64,000 nucleotides of DNA from Leptospira_A soteropolitanensis (lineage in GTDB: Bacteria; Spirochaetota; Leptospiria; Leptospirales; Leptospiraceae). Below are positions 1-8,144 of this stretch, piece by piece. The stretch lies in assembly GCF_026151335.1 (NCBI RefSeq), contig NZ_JAMQPP010000001.1; one strand, 5' to 3'. Each line of letters opens with the position of its first letter. Position 1 is the first letter of the stretch. A model generated the notes under the pieces. It did no database searches and was not told the DNA's origin. It was given only the letters and a program-made list of their open reading frames with translations. A program made the translations under genes and the position numbers.

Positions 1-238
1 AACGAGGTGTTTGTGGCATATAACCGATGGTATGTGGTTTTCCATTTTTACTTTGAAATAAAATTTCTCCTGCGATCGGTTGGACCAATCCAAGAATTCC
101 TTTGATAAGAGAACTTTTACCAGAACCATTGGGGCCAATAATGGATAGAATTTTCCCTGAATCTGTTTGGAAATTTACATTTTTGACCGCAACAGAATTT
201 CTCCCATAACTGATGGTAAGATTTTTTACTTCTATCAT
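1..238 (-). CDS. nosF: NosF-type ABC transporter ATPase, 5' part only
   Basis: This is the first ~79 codons of an ABC ATPase; the rest lies beyond the left edge. The reverse strand from the ATG at 238-236 reads MIEVKNLTISYGRNSVAVKN, then Walker A GPNGSGKSS at about residue 36, then a Q-loop-like PQTPR. The ATG overlaps the nosD stop (ATGA), which implies translational coupling. In nos clusters the ATPase after nosD is NosF, which with NosD and NosY supports maturation of the copper centre of nitrous-oxide reductase. The family call is clear from the motif; the NosF name rests on position. Confidence 0.85.
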   Translation of the reverse strand, partial: MIEVKNLTISYGRNSVAVKNVNFQTDSGKILSIIGPNGSGKSSLIKGILGLVQPIAGEILFQSKNGKPHTIGYMPQTPR

Positions 239-1593
239 ATTCTTTCCTTCATCCTTGGATGTTGGTCTTCAAATTCAATTGGTGTCACTATGGGAAAGGC
301 TTTTTCAATTCCTTGTAAAAAGAGTACTACTGGAGATTCATAAAGTACCATAAGGAATGGATACACGGCAATCCAGTATCCAAAAAAATGAATGGTTTTA
401 TGTGGTATATCTCCAATTTGATCTTTATCTAGATCATAACCTTCATAGTGATCCCAATAATTTTTAGAAAAAATATTGGTTGTTGATTTTGTATTGGTGC
501 TAATATCAAAAACATTTTTTATAAAATTGTTATCTATGATTTTGTTATAATCTGTATTTCCAAGAATTTTGATTCCCCATCCATTGTTGATAAAATCATT
601 GTTTTGAAAATTAATATTGGTAATCCCGTCAGCAAAAACGGCAATTGTATTTCCTTCAAATCGATTTTTGGAAAGGGTACTATCTGCAATATCTTTGAGT
701 AAAATTCCATTCGAACTTTCTCCCCAATTATCCAAAAATTTATTTTCTTCCATTGTGATGTCTTTGCTGTACATGACTGCGACACCAGCCGAATTATTTT
801 TGAAAATGTTTTTGTTAAATTGGTTATGATTGGAAAACATAAAATGCATCCCATAACGAATGTTTTCTTCGGATTCATTTCCTTCGATTTCTAAATGTTC
901 GGAGAATTCTAAATAAATTCCATCGCGGTGTTTTTTTAATTTGTTCCCAATGATTTTGTTCTGACTTGCCGACCATAGGTGAATTCCATTCCCACCTAGA
1001 ACTTCGTTTTCTGCATTTCCAATAGATGTATTGTTTTTCAGTGTGCAGTTTGTGGTTTCGGCTAAATAAAATCCATAAACGTTATCTTCTAAACTTAAAT
1101 TTTCGAAATAACAATCTTTTACTTTTTCTGTGTGAACCCCTGCAAATTCACTTAAATCGGAGATTCCACTTCCAATGACTTTCAAATTTTGAATGCGTAC
1201 ACCATTGGCATAAACTCCCAATACATGTTTTTCTTTCAGTCCATCAATCACCACACCATTCTCACCAATGATGGAAATTGATTTGGTGATGGGTAAAAAA
1301 CCTTCTTTATAGATCCCTGGTTGGATTTTGATTGTATCTCCATTTTGAGAAAGTGTAATTGCATCCTTTAACGTTTTTATCGTACAATTTGTACATACGA
1401 AAATTGTTTTTGAAAATAGAGAAGTCGTTGGAAGTATGGAGATTAGGAATATAGGCAGAATGTAAAGATTGGTTTTACAAGTACGGAGGATAAGGTAAAA
1501 AGATCGATTCAGTTTATGATTCGAATTTTTTGTATGGTGAATCTGCTTCTTATTGAAAAGGAATGGTGTCTTCATGAGTTTTAAAAGCGGCAA
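235..1593 (-). CDS. nosD: NosD, periplasmic copper-processing beta-helix protein
   Basis: The 452-residue protein has a hydrophobic export segment near residues 40-60, then a long run of parallel beta-helix repeats rich in N-N and G-I-x-L motifs (CASH/NosD type), ending with a conserved WDHYEGYDLDKDQIGD stretch typical of NosD. NosD works with the NosFY transporter to supply the Cu-S cluster of NosZ. The start used is a TTG at 1593, preceded by GGGAG at good spacing; an ATG six codons later has no visible ribosome-binding site. The gene overlaps the end of nosL by 44 bp and its stop overlaps the nosF start. The protein is full length for the family. Confidence 0.9.
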   Translation of the reverse strand: MPLLKLMKTPFLFNKKQIHHTKNSNHKLNRSFYLILRTCKTNLYILPIFLISILPTTSLFSKTIFVCTNCTIKTLKDAITLSQNGDTIKIQPGIYKEGFLPITKSISIIGENGVVIDGLKEKHVLGVYANGVRIQNLKVIGSGISDLSEFAGVHTEKVKDCYFENLSLEDNVYGFYLAETTNCTLKNNTSIGNAENEVLGGNGIHLWSASQNKIIGNKLKKHRDGIYLEFSEHLEIEGNESEENIRYGMHFMFSNHNQFNKNIFKNNSAGVAVMYSKDITMEENKFLDNWGESSNGILLKDIADSTLSKNRFEGNTIAVFADGITNINFQNNDFINNGWGIKILGNTDYNKIIDNNFIKNVFDISTNTKSTTNIFSKNYWDHYEGYDLDKDQIGDIPHKTIHFFGYWIAVYPFLMVLYESPVVLFLQGIEKAFPIVTPIEFEDQHPRMKERI

Positions 1594-1933
1594 GTCCCGC
1601 TCCCATTGGAGAACGAATTTTATCGGAATGGAATATGATGGCTTCGTCTTTTGGGATAAATTCTTTTGTATCTAAATAATTAGTAACCCAAACATTTTTT
1701 ATTTTTAGATCTTTTTGTTTCTGAAATTGTTCCATACATTCAATGGCATCAAAATGATATCTTTTGCCTTTGTATGTAATGAGTTGGGTGTGGAATCGCA
1801 TATCTACAATCGACATAGAACAGTGGCTACATTTTACTTCGCCCACAGTCAAAGGTTCTGGGCGAACTTCCCCACAGCCTATGAATGCGACTGTGAGGAA
1901 AATGCAAATAAGTTTGAAACTCTTAAGCTGCAT
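1550..1933 (-). CDS. nosL: NosL copper-binding lipoprotein
   Basis: The 127-residue protein has a lipoprotein signal (lipobox ending FIGC at about residue 20) and the NosL copper-site pattern CSHCSM followed by IVD. Downstream residues (YHFDAIECM) also fit the family. NosL is a Cu(I) chaperone delivering copper for NosZ maturation in the periplasm or outer leaflet. It overlaps the upstream membrane-protein gene by 11 bp and the downstream nosD gene, as expected in one operon. The ATG at 1933 is the only sensible start. Confidence 0.92.
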   Translation of the reverse strand: MQLKSFKLICIFLTVAFIGCGEVRPEPLTVGEVKCSHCSMSIVDMRFHTQLITYKGKRYHFDAIECMEQFQKQKDLKIKNVWVTNYLDTKEFIPKDEAIIFHSDKIRSPMGAGLAAFKTHEDTIPFQ

Positions 1934-2534
1934 TTATTTTTTTCCTTCTATTTTCATCCCAGAGAATATAAACTAGTACGACGAGACTTAATCCAAGAAT
2001 CATACCACCATAAGATGGATAACTGCAAGCAGTAATATTTAGCATTACCTTACAGCCAAGTAGTGGTGGTTGGTAAGCCATTCCTTCCACTATGATTGGT
2101 GCTTCTGGATTTAAGTTGTGTCCATAGTTATACTCCCATCTCCAAAAATCAGAAAGTCCAACAAGTCCTACGATGACCAAATTAATAATCCCGAGAATTG
2201 CCATCCCCACTTTGGGATAGAGTTCTGTGATAAATGCACCAAAGATCAGATAACCAAGAACATACGGCATAAAAAGAAGTTCTGGAATGGATTCCGAAAC
2301 AATTTCCTGCATACCAATGTAGTGGTTTAGAAGATTGATGTTTTTGAGATCATAAGGTGTCGCACCTGTGATTTTGTTAATCCAAATCTGCATTCCAAGT
2401 CCTTCTGGATACTGCGGAGCCGCAATGGATATGGACCAAATAGGGATTAAATATACCAAGAGGAGAACCAAACCGACCCCTAAGATTAGGAGTCGGTTTT
2501 TTTTACTTAACGTTTGGAAAAGTAAAGTTTTCAT
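1923..2534 (-). CDS. nos-cluster membrane protein (NosB-like)
   Basis: The 203-residue membrane protein has about five hydrophobic segments: an N-terminal LILGVGLVLLLVYLIPIW, then stretches near residues 75, 105, 125 and the C-terminus. The open frame extends further upstream into nosZ, but the ATG at 2534, five bases after the nosZ stop, is the natural start (MKTLLF). Clade II nos clusters place such a membrane protein between nosZ and nosL; its role is not well settled and is thought to be in maturation or electron supply. The name is by position and topology only. Confidence 0.8.
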   Translation of the reverse strand: MKTLLFQTLSKKNRLLILGVGLVLLLVYLIPIWSISIAAPQYPEGLGMQIWINKITGATPYDLKNINLLNHYIGMQEIVSESIPELLFMPYVLGYLIFGAFITELYPKVGMAILGIINLVIVGLVGLSDFWRWEYNYGHNLNPEAPIIVEGMAYQPPLLGCKVMLNITACSYPSYGGMILGLSLVVLVYILWDENRRKKINAA

Positions 2535-2539
2535 ATAGG

Positions 2540-4459
2540 TTATGGATTTACGCGGATGTACTGTTGCATCTCTTGATGAAGTGCAGAACAGAAATCTGTG
2601 CAATAAAAAGGATACACTCCCGGTTTTGGAGCTACCCATTTGAAGGTTCTTGTTTCACCTGGCATAATGAGAAGGTTAGTCATGTTAGGTGCTCCACCGA
2701 TGGCAAATCCATGAGGAATGTCATAATCTTGTTCCAAGTTGGTTACATGGAAGTATAGAGTTTCCCCAGTTCTTGCTTCAATGATATCCGGTTTGAAATG
2801 GGAACGAATCGCAGTCATGTAGATATGGATTGTACTTCCAAGTCTAACGATTCTTGCGTCGTTTTCATTTTTAGTCGCATATGGATGTTTGTTTTCCTCT
2901 AGTGGGTAGAGTTTTGCAGTTTTATCCATAATTAATTTTGCTGGAATCATTTGTGAATAGTGTGGTTCCCCTACAGTAGGGAAGTCTGACAACAACTCTG
3001 CTTTTCCAGAAGAGATATCATAGAGCTGCGCACTTTGAGGTAACTCCATACCAACAGGTAGATATCGATCTTTTGTAATTTTGTTCATGGCAATGAGATA
3101 CTTACCATAAGGTTCAGTCGAACTACCACCAACAATCGATAAGTGACCTACACTGTAATAAGCAGGTAAATGTTGTACTACTTCCCAAGTTCCTAGTTTC
3201 CATTTGACTACTTCTGAACTTACGAAACAAGAAGTATAAGCATATCCTTGACCGTCGAACTCAGTGTGTAATGGACCAAGGCATGGTTTTTGTACTTCAC
3301 CAGCAAGTGTGGATTCATACTTAAGAACGGGGATTCCTTCGATTTCAGTCGAGTGATGTTCTTTTTTGTCTTTTACTTCCATCATTTTGCTAAATGAGTG
3401 AACTGGAATGACTGATGCTAACTTTCCACCACCAACAATGTATTCTCCAGTGGAATCAACGTCAGTTCCATGTGGACTTTTAGGTGTTGGCATGTAATAC
3501 ATCATACCCGGACAATCTTTTGGATTTAACATCTTTACACCGCTTAACTTTGTTGAAACGGCAGGTTTGTTTTCTTCTTTGAAATTGTTTACGTATTCAC
3601 CGCCAAAATTGTAAGCCTTTCCTTGGTCTTTACATTCTTTGGCACGAACCCAGTTGAATGCTAAAATAAAGTCTTTGTCTTTTTTAGAAGCACCAACTTC
3701 CAACATTTTGTGAGCTTGTTCCGAGTTGTAACTACTGAAGAAACACCAGTCATGGGATTTCTTTTTGCCACAATGAGATAAGTCATAGTCGAATCCAGGT
3801 ACAAGAACTTGTAATTCGATGGAAAGTCTTCCTGTGTTTTTATCCACTTTTACCATAGTGACAGTTCCTTTGAACCCACCTTTGGAAAAACTATCGATCG
3901 CTACACTTGCTTGTGGAACTGGAACCGAGAATCGTGTTGCAGCCATCAAATACTCTGTGTTTTCAGTTGCAAATGGGGAAGCATGGTTACCTGCAGTGTT
4001 TGGGATTTCCAAAATCTCTTTTGTTTCAAAAGATTTCAGGTCAATCCTTGCAAGTCTTGGTGTGTTATTTGCGTTAAGGAACATCCAACGACCATCTTGT
4101 TTACCATCTGTCATAGATGCTTCTACGTGATGGCTATCATCCCAAGGCACATAACCATGAGTTGTTTTTAACATGTCTTTGGTTTCTTCATCAAATCCAT
4201 ATCCGTTTTCAGGAAAAACGGAGAACACTGGAATGATTTTGAATAACCTTGCAGATGGGATTCCATACACAGACATCTGGCCACTAAATCCACCAGACAA
4301 AAAGGCGTACACTTCGTCCTTTTCTCCCGGAGCCACATACACTCTGGAAGCAGCATCGGACGCAAGCGTAGCCGTTGCAGCACCTTTTTTGCAATTCGGA
4401 ACGAATGCAAAAAGAGCGATTCCAAGTGTAACAAGTATTAAATTTGATTTTTTTAACAT
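2540..4459 (-). CDS. nosZ: Nitrous-oxide reductase NosZ, clade II type
   Basis: The 639-residue enzyme reduces N2O to N2 in the periplasm. The N-terminal beta-propeller carries the CuZ-type His pair in DDSHHVEAS near residue 108 and further His residues in HGTDVD and GHLS contexts. The C-terminal cupredoxin has the CuA motif CTDFCSALHQEM about residue 620. The signal is Sec-like with a possible spirochete lipobox (FVPNC) and no twin-arginine motif, a feature of clade II NosZ. It is the central gene of the operon, with a cytochrome c upstream and nosB-like, nosL, nosD and nosF downstream. The start ATG at 4459 sits 8 bp after the cytochrome stop. Confidence 0.96.
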   Translation of the reverse strand: MLKKSNLILVTLGIALFAFVPNCKKGAATATLASDAASRVYVAPGEKDEVYAFLSGGFSGQMSVYGIPSARLFKIIPVFSVFPENGYGFDEETKDMLKTTHGYVPWDDSHHVEASMTDGKQDGRWMFLNANNTPRLARIDLKSFETKEILEIPNTAGNHASPFATENTEYLMAATRFSVPVPQASVAIDSFSKGGFKGTVTMVKVDKNTGRLSIELQVLVPGFDYDLSHCGKKKSHDWCFFSSYNSEQAHKMLEVGASKKDKDFILAFNWVRAKECKDQGKAYNFGGEYVNNFKEENKPAVSTKLSGVKMLNPKDCPGMMYYMPTPKSPHGTDVDSTGEYIVGGGKLASVIPVHSFSKMMEVKDKKEHHSTEIEGIPVLKYESTLAGEVQKPCLGPLHTEFDGQGYAYTSCFVSSEVVKWKLGTWEVVQHLPAYYSVGHLSIVGGSSTEPYGKYLIAMNKITKDRYLPVGMELPQSAQLYDISSGKAELLSDFPTVGEPHYSQMIPAKLIMDKTAKLYPLEENKHPYATKNENDARIVRLGSTIHIYMTAIRSHFKPDIIEARTGETLYFHVTNLEQDYDIPHGFAIGGAPNMTNLLIMPGETRTFKWVAPKPGVYPFYCTDFCSALHQEMQQYIRVNP

Positions 4460-4467
4460 ATCGTTAC

Positions 4468-4929
4468 CTATTTTAAATCCATCTTACGGAAGTATTCGAG
4501 GATCTCTCTCGCTTCTTCTTCCTTTATGTTTTGAAAAGTCATTTGAGTTAAGTGTTCACCGAGTAACTCTTGTCCAATAGGATCTTTTTGAGTCATCTCA
4601 ATTGGGTTTAGAATCATATTCATAATCCATTCTGGAGTTCTGCGGAGTGTTACATCTTGAAGCGCAGGTCCTACAACCTTTTCTTCAAATTTGTGACAAG
4701 CGGAACACTTGGCTTCAAATTGTTTTTTACCACGGTCTGCCATAGCCTGGTCTAATGCACCGATGGTAACTGATTTTACCGGCCCAATTCCCTTGGAACT
4801 AGCGTTAGATGTTGGTGTTTCCTCAGTTTTTTCTCCTCCACAGGATATGATTGTCATTGTTACGAAGAGTCCGAGTAAAACTCCGAACTTCATTCGGAAA
4901 GACACTCCGTTTATTTTTGAAAGGTTCAT
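4468..4929 (-). CDS. c-type cytochrome lipoprotein of the nos operon
   Basis: The 153-residue protein is a monoheme class I cytochrome c. The lipoprotein signal ends TIISC at residue 30 and the heme site CSACH is at residues 75-79. A candidate axial Met lies in the HLTQMTF segment about residue 130, and the C-terminus (EAREILEYFRKMDLK) is a typical cytochrome closing helix. It precedes nosZ by 8 bp and is the likely electron donor to it. An internal ATG at codon 13 could be the true start. Confidence 0.88.
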   Translation of the reverse strand: MNLSKINGVSFRMKFGVLLGLFVTMTIISCGGEKTEETPTSNASSKGIGPVKSVTIGALDQAMADRGKKQFEAKCSACHKFEEKVVGPALQDVTLRRTPEWIMNMILNPIEMTQKDPIGQELLGEHLTQMTFQNIKEEEAREILEYFRKMDLK

Positions 4930-4959
4930 TTTAAATACTCCTTGGTATTTGATTACTTA

Positions 4960-5523
4960 TCATTTCTTTGCAGGAGGTAGTATAACCGAGTCTACTACAT
5001 GAATGATTCCGTTTGCTGCTGGAATGGACGCAACAATGGTTGCACCATTGATCATTACCTTTCCATTTTTTACGGAAACTTTTGTGTGACCTCCATTGGC
5101 CATTCCGAGTTCATCATCTTTGCCGGTGAACTCAGACTTCAAAATGGATTCAGTTAGGTTACCCACTACCACATGGTATTCTAATATGTTTTTTAATGCG
5201 TCTTTTTGACTTGGTTTAAGAAGATCATCCACTGTACCTGCAGGTAACTTTGCAAATGCATCGTTTGTTGGTGCGAACACAGTGAACGGTCCTTGGTTGG
5301 CAAGGGAATCCACGAGGCCCGCAGCTTGAACAGCCGCGACAAGGGTTGTATGGTCTTTGGAACCTACAGCAATTTTTAGCACATCCTGTTGTGATTTGTC
5401 ATCTGCAACCGCTGAAATCCCTTTGCCCGCATCGGAAGAATCTGATTTTCCGCAAGTGGCACCGACTAGCGAGAGACAGGTGACAATCGTGATCATTGTG
5501 AATTGAAAAATTTTTTTGTTCAT
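4960..5523 (-). CDS. Fasciclin-domain lipoprotein, first gene of the nos operon
   Basis: The 187-residue protein has an N-terminal signal (MNKKIF start, possible lipobox near ATC) and one fasciclin (FAS1) domain with the typical VFAPTNDAFAKLP motif, LEYHVV, and the closing ANGIIHVVDSVILPP. The open frame begins upstream at 5556, but the ATG at 5523 fits the signal peptide. It lies 30 bp before the cytochrome c gene on the same strand and just after a perfect FNR-type palindrome, so it is probably the first gene of the nos transcript. FAS1 domains mediate adhesion or protein contact; a role in N2O reduction is unknown. Confidence 0.85.
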   Translation of the reverse strand: MNKKIFQFTMITIVTCLSLVGATCGKSDSSDAGKGISAVADDKSQQDVLKIAVGSKDHTTLVAAVQAAGLVDSLANQGPFTVFAPTNDAFAKLPAGTVDDLLKPSQKDALKNILEYHVVVGNLTESILKSEFTGKDDELGMANGGHTKVSVKNGKVMINGATIVASIPAANGIIHVVDSVILPPAKK

Positions 5524-5841
5524 TGGATACCGCCCACTTATTGGTTCACCTTCCATTGAATGTCAGAAAGATAGATTCTGAATTGATCTAGATCAATTTG
5601 GTTCGAATCATTTGTGTTGATAATTGTCAATTAGAGGAAGGAGCAAACGAAGTATGGTCGTATAAAAATGCGAGGAAGCGATTCTAGGACGTATCTCTCC
5701 CGGTTTAGGGCTAGTGAGAAAAAAATTAGAATGATTCTTATTTTATTTTTGCTTTACTGGAATCCATAGTTCCAAAGTGGTTTGGATTATTCACTTGTCC
5801 TCTTGGGGTGCTGAAAAAACCTGAAAGAACGAGGTTTTCTC
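5524..5841. other. Intergenic region between nos operon and hemerythrin gene
   Basis: This 318-bp divergent region holds the FNR-type box at 5583-5596. No gene with a plausible protein was seen in it. The rest is AT-rich and probably contains promoters for both directions. Confidence 0.5.
5583..5596. promoter_or_regulatory. FNR/CRP-type binding site upstream of the nos operon
   Basis: The sequence TTGATctagATCAA is a perfect match to the FNR/DNR palindrome TTGAT-N4-ATCAA. Its centre is about 66 bp before the fasciclin start on the minus strand and about 250 bp before the hemerythrin gene on the plus strand. Control of nos genes by an oxygen- or NO-responsive FNR-family regulator is well established in other bacteria; here it is inferred from the site. 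Confidence 0.7.
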
Positions 5842-6279
5842 ATGGTCACACAGTGGGATTCGAAATACGAAACGAATATTTCCGAGATTGATTCTCAACA
5901 TAAAAAACTCTTTCGATTGATCAATAATATTGAAACAGTTTACGATGAAAACAAAGAACATCTTTCTGCAAAATCCAAGATCCTTGTGGATGCGGTTTCT
6001 GAGTTAGAGGACTATACACTTAGTCATTTTTTAATTGAAGAACGAGTGATGGAGTTAAACCAATATCCAGAACTAGAAGCACATAAAAAACAACACGACC
6101 GTTTCACAGACAAAATTTTAGAATTAAAAAATCGACTGACTACAGGAAACCTTCTTTCCAATGATGAGGAACTCAATCAGTTCTTTGGAGACCTTCTTAA
6201 GTTTTTACGTGCTTGGCTTACAAATCATATTCTGCAAGAGGATATGGATTATAAACCATATATAAAATTTAATATTTAG
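5842..6279 (+). CDS. Bacteriohemerythrin
   Basis: The 145-residue single-domain hemerythrin has the diiron ligands in order: H in DSQHKKLF (about residue 20), H and E in HFLIEERVM (57-61), H in EAHKKQH (77 and 81), and H and D in NHILQEDMDY near 122-127. It binds O2 reversibly at a non-heme diiron centre, probably in the cytoplasm (no signal peptide). The ATG follows a purine-rich GAACGAGG. It is divergent from the nos operon, consistent with oxygen handling near a low-oxygen respiratory locus. Confidence 0.93.
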   Translation: MVTQWDSKYETNISEIDSQHKKLFRLINNIETVYDENKEHLSAKSKILVDAVSELEDYTLSHFLIEERVMELNQYPELEAHKKQHDRFTDKILELKNRLTTGNLLSNDEELNQFFGDLLKFLRAWLTNHILQEDMDYKPYIKFNI

Positions 6280-6286
6280 AGTTTTA

Positions 6287-6316
6287 CGTTATACTTTGTT
6301 CATTCAAAGTATAACG
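6287..6316. terminator. Bidirectional terminator-like hairpin
   Basis: A perfect 12-bp stem (CGTTATACTTTG with CAAAGTATAACG, six-base loop) stands between the ends of the converging hemerythrin and lipoprotein genes. It overlaps the last codons of the minus-strand gene, which ends at 6300. Confidence 0.6.
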
Positions 6317-6713
6317 GGTATTTAGATATTTTTTCAATAAGGTTAGATTTTGCTTTTTTGGCTAAATTGATATCATTACCTTTCATTGTATGCACTTCTT
6401 CTAACAATAAATTAATATATTTATGTAATTCTTCATGCCCTTGTCCGGTCATTGTACATGACGAAAGAATTTCATTGATTATGGATGTGATTTGGTCCGC
6501 TTGTCTATGGTATTCCTCTATTGATTCGTCAGAATTTGCATGGTGAAATAATTTGTCCATCTTCTGAAACCCCATCCTTGTCGAATCGTCGGCCACCCAA
6601 GGTTTACCATTGTTTAGTTCCGGAAGTTTTGAACCCGCATGTTCATGACATGAATAAGTTACGCTAAATAAGAATAATATAAAACCATAAAAGGTGAATT
6701 GGTAAAACTTCAT
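6300..6713 (-). CDS. Hypothetical lipoprotein under an FNR-type box
   Basis: I do not recognise the family. The ~137-residue protein has a lipoprotein signal (MKFYQF start, lipobox VTYSC) followed by HEHAGSK and an alpha-helical body with several His residues (KLFHHAN, YHRQADQ, GQGHEELHKY). The frame extends to an upstream ATG at 6728, but the ATG at 6713 places the signal peptide correctly. A perfect FNR-type palindrome lies at 6747-6760. If that box sits at -41.5, transcription would begin about the start codon, so either the transcript is leaderless or the box acts differently. Its helical, His-containing body suggests a metal- or heme-related role, but this is a guess. Confidence 0.65.
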   Translation of the reverse strand: MKFYQFTFYGFILFLFSVTYSCHEHAGSKLPELNNGKPWVADDSTRMGFQKMDKLFHHANSDESIEEYHRQADQITSIINEILSSCTMTGQGHEELHKYINLLLEEVHTMKGNDINLAKKAKSNLIEKISKYPLYFE

Positions 6714-6746
6714 GATACAAACTAGCATTTTTGTTTCAGGAAAGAA

Positions 6747-6760
6747 TTGATCTAAATCAA
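6747..6760. promoter_or_regulatory. Second FNR/CRP-type binding site
   Basis: TTGATctaaATCAA matches the FNR palindrome exactly. It lies between the end of the oxidase-like gene and the minus-strand lipoprotein gene, centred 40 bp before the lipoprotein ATG. It links this unknown gene to the same regulon as the nos operon. Confidence 0.68.
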
Positions 6761-6796
6761 TTTTGATTTTTTTTTTATAAATTTTTTACAGAGCAA

Positions 6797-7207
6797 CTAT
6801 TGGTTATAGGAAATCACACGAGACCAAGCTATCTTTATAAAAGTGATTAAACCTAAAAAAATTAGAAATTTTCCGATTAGAACCAAAAATTCAAAAGGAA
6901 ATATAAATTTTGTGATTAAAAATAAAACTAAACCCGAGTTGTAACTATAAAATAGAAACCAAACTTGCCAGGTAGACCCTCTCGGCTTTTCGGAAAGAAA
7001 CTTTGGAAACATCCAATAAGCGGTACCCATGATCAATTGTATGAAAAATCCCCAAATTAAAATCGAATAATGGAGCGGAAGGTATCTCCATATTTCTGGA
7101 TCTAAGTTAAATGCTTTATTTAACATTAGGATGGCACCTAATGAAGATCCAATCATCAAATAAATTAATGAAACTCGAATGAACCAAACGGATGGGCGGG
7201 GAAACAT
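6797..7207 (-). CDS. Small cbb3-oxidase-like membrane protein (copy 2)
   Basis: The ~136-residue protein has four predicted membrane helices. It carries the pattern HYSILIWGFFIQLIMGTAYW, which resembles the heme-ligand helix region of cytochrome cbb3 subunit I (H..G...Q...G). It is clearly paralogous to the gene just upstream (HMITLGWITQIIMGVSLWM). The frame is open further upstream, but the ATG at 7207 (MFPRPSVWF), five bases after the upstream stop, is the natural start. No full catalytic subunit is present. It may bind a heme or act in NO or oxygen response, as NnrS-type proteins do; this is not proven. Confidence 0.65.
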   Translation of the reverse strand: MFPRPSVWFIRVSLIYLMIGSSLGAILMLNKAFNLDPEIWRYLPLHYSILIWGFFIQLIMGTAYWMFPKFLSEKPRGSTWQVWFLFYSYNSGLVLFLITKFIFPFEFLVLIGKFLIFLGLITFIKIAWSRVISYNQ

Positions 7208-7212
7208 AACTA

Positions 7213-7626
7213 TTATTTTTTGCCCTGCGGTTCTAATCTTGGCCAAATTTCCAAGACAAAACAAAGAATTCCTAACAATTGAAATAATATGGAAGAAACA
7301 AATGGAAAAATAGAAAGTTCTTTATGTTTATATAGGAATGGTTCTGAAATGATCCGAAGAATAAGTCCAAAATTTAAACAAAAATAGGCCATCCAAGCAA
7401 TGTTAGATCCGTTTTTTGGCGACGGATTTTTTCCTTTTGGATACATCCAAAGAGAAACACCCATGATAATTTGAGTGATCCATCCAAGAGTTATCATGTG
7501 CCAATAAACGGGCATTAGATGGATTTCCCATTGGGATCCTGGAAATTCAGAGAAAGCATAAACAATAACTCCGAAAAACAAATATAACATTCCAGATTTT
7601 ATAAAGTATCTTGAAAGTTTTGGCAT
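7213..7626 (-). CDS. Small cbb3-oxidase-like membrane protein (copy 1)
   Basis: The 137-residue protein has four predicted membrane helices and the conserved core HMITLGWITQIIMGVSLWMY, followed by PKGKNPSP. It is the upstream member of a tandem pair with the next gene; both share spacing of the H, G, Q, G and WM residues. It lies downstream of a membrane cytochrome c gene, 24 bp away. The likely class is a truncated relative of heme-copper oxidase subunit I. Function is unknown. Confidence 0.65.
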   Translation of the reverse strand: MPKLSRYFIKSGMLYLFFGVIVYAFSEFPGSQWEIHLMPVYWHMITLGWITQIIMGVSLWMYPKGKNPSPKNGSNIAWMAYFCLNFGLILRIISEPFLYKHKELSIFPFVSSILFQLLGILCFVLEIWPRLEPQGKK

Positions 7627-7650
7627 AAGAAATTCGGTTTTAATTTAAGT

Positions 7651-8133
7651 TTATTTTTCTTTTACGTCTACTTCAATTTTGTAACTAGCATGGCAAGCGA
7701 CACAGTTACGAGTGAGTTCATCCATCTCTTTCAGTAGAGAATGAATTTCTTGTTTTTTGCGAATTTTGACAGCAATTTCATCAAATTTTTCATGCGTTCC
7801 AAATCCCAATTTTTTAAACTCCACGGGGAGTTTTAATAGAATTGTTTTTTCTTGGTTCTCTAAACTCGCAACAAGTCCCATACCGACTGCATCAGCTGCT
7901 TTAGCGGCAATCTCATAATCTTTGTCTGCCAGCCCAGAAAGCATCCCATTGACTGCTGTGAGGAGTGCTCTCATTTCAGTAAGTACTAATTGTCGCTCTG
8001 CTGGTGTTAGGTGGATAGCCGTTCGATAGTCAAGAGAACGACTTGTGCTGCCGAAATAAAAAAAATATCCTAATGTAATGACAGTAACAATCCAAAGTCC
8101 AATGGCAAATTTTCCAATTAATTTTGAATTCAT
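7651..8133 (-). CDS. Membrane-anchored cytochrome c' -like protein
   Basis: The 160-residue protein has one N-terminal membrane anchor (IGLWIVTVITLGYFFYFG), a helical periplasmic domain, and a single C-terminal heme site CVACHASYK near residue 147. A C-terminal heme after a four-helix body is the layout of cytochrome c'. Such proteins bind NO or relay electrons in denitrifiers. It is 24 bp upstream of the oxidase-like pair and 11 bp downstream of the porin gene. Confidence 0.8.
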   Translation of the reverse strand: MNSKLIGKFAIGLWIVTVITLGYFFYFGSTSRSLDYRTAIHLTPAERQLVLTEMRALLTAVNGMLSGLADKDYEIAAKAADAVGMGLVASLENQEKTILLKLPVEFKKLGFGTHEKFDEIAVKIRKKQEIHSLLKEMDELTRNCVACHASYKIEVDVKEK

Positions 8134-8144
8134 AGATTTTCCTT

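Noticed and set aside
5599..5615. GGTTCGAATC as a tRNA T-arm
   Set aside because: No acceptor, D or anticodon arm can be built around it; it lies next to the FNR box.
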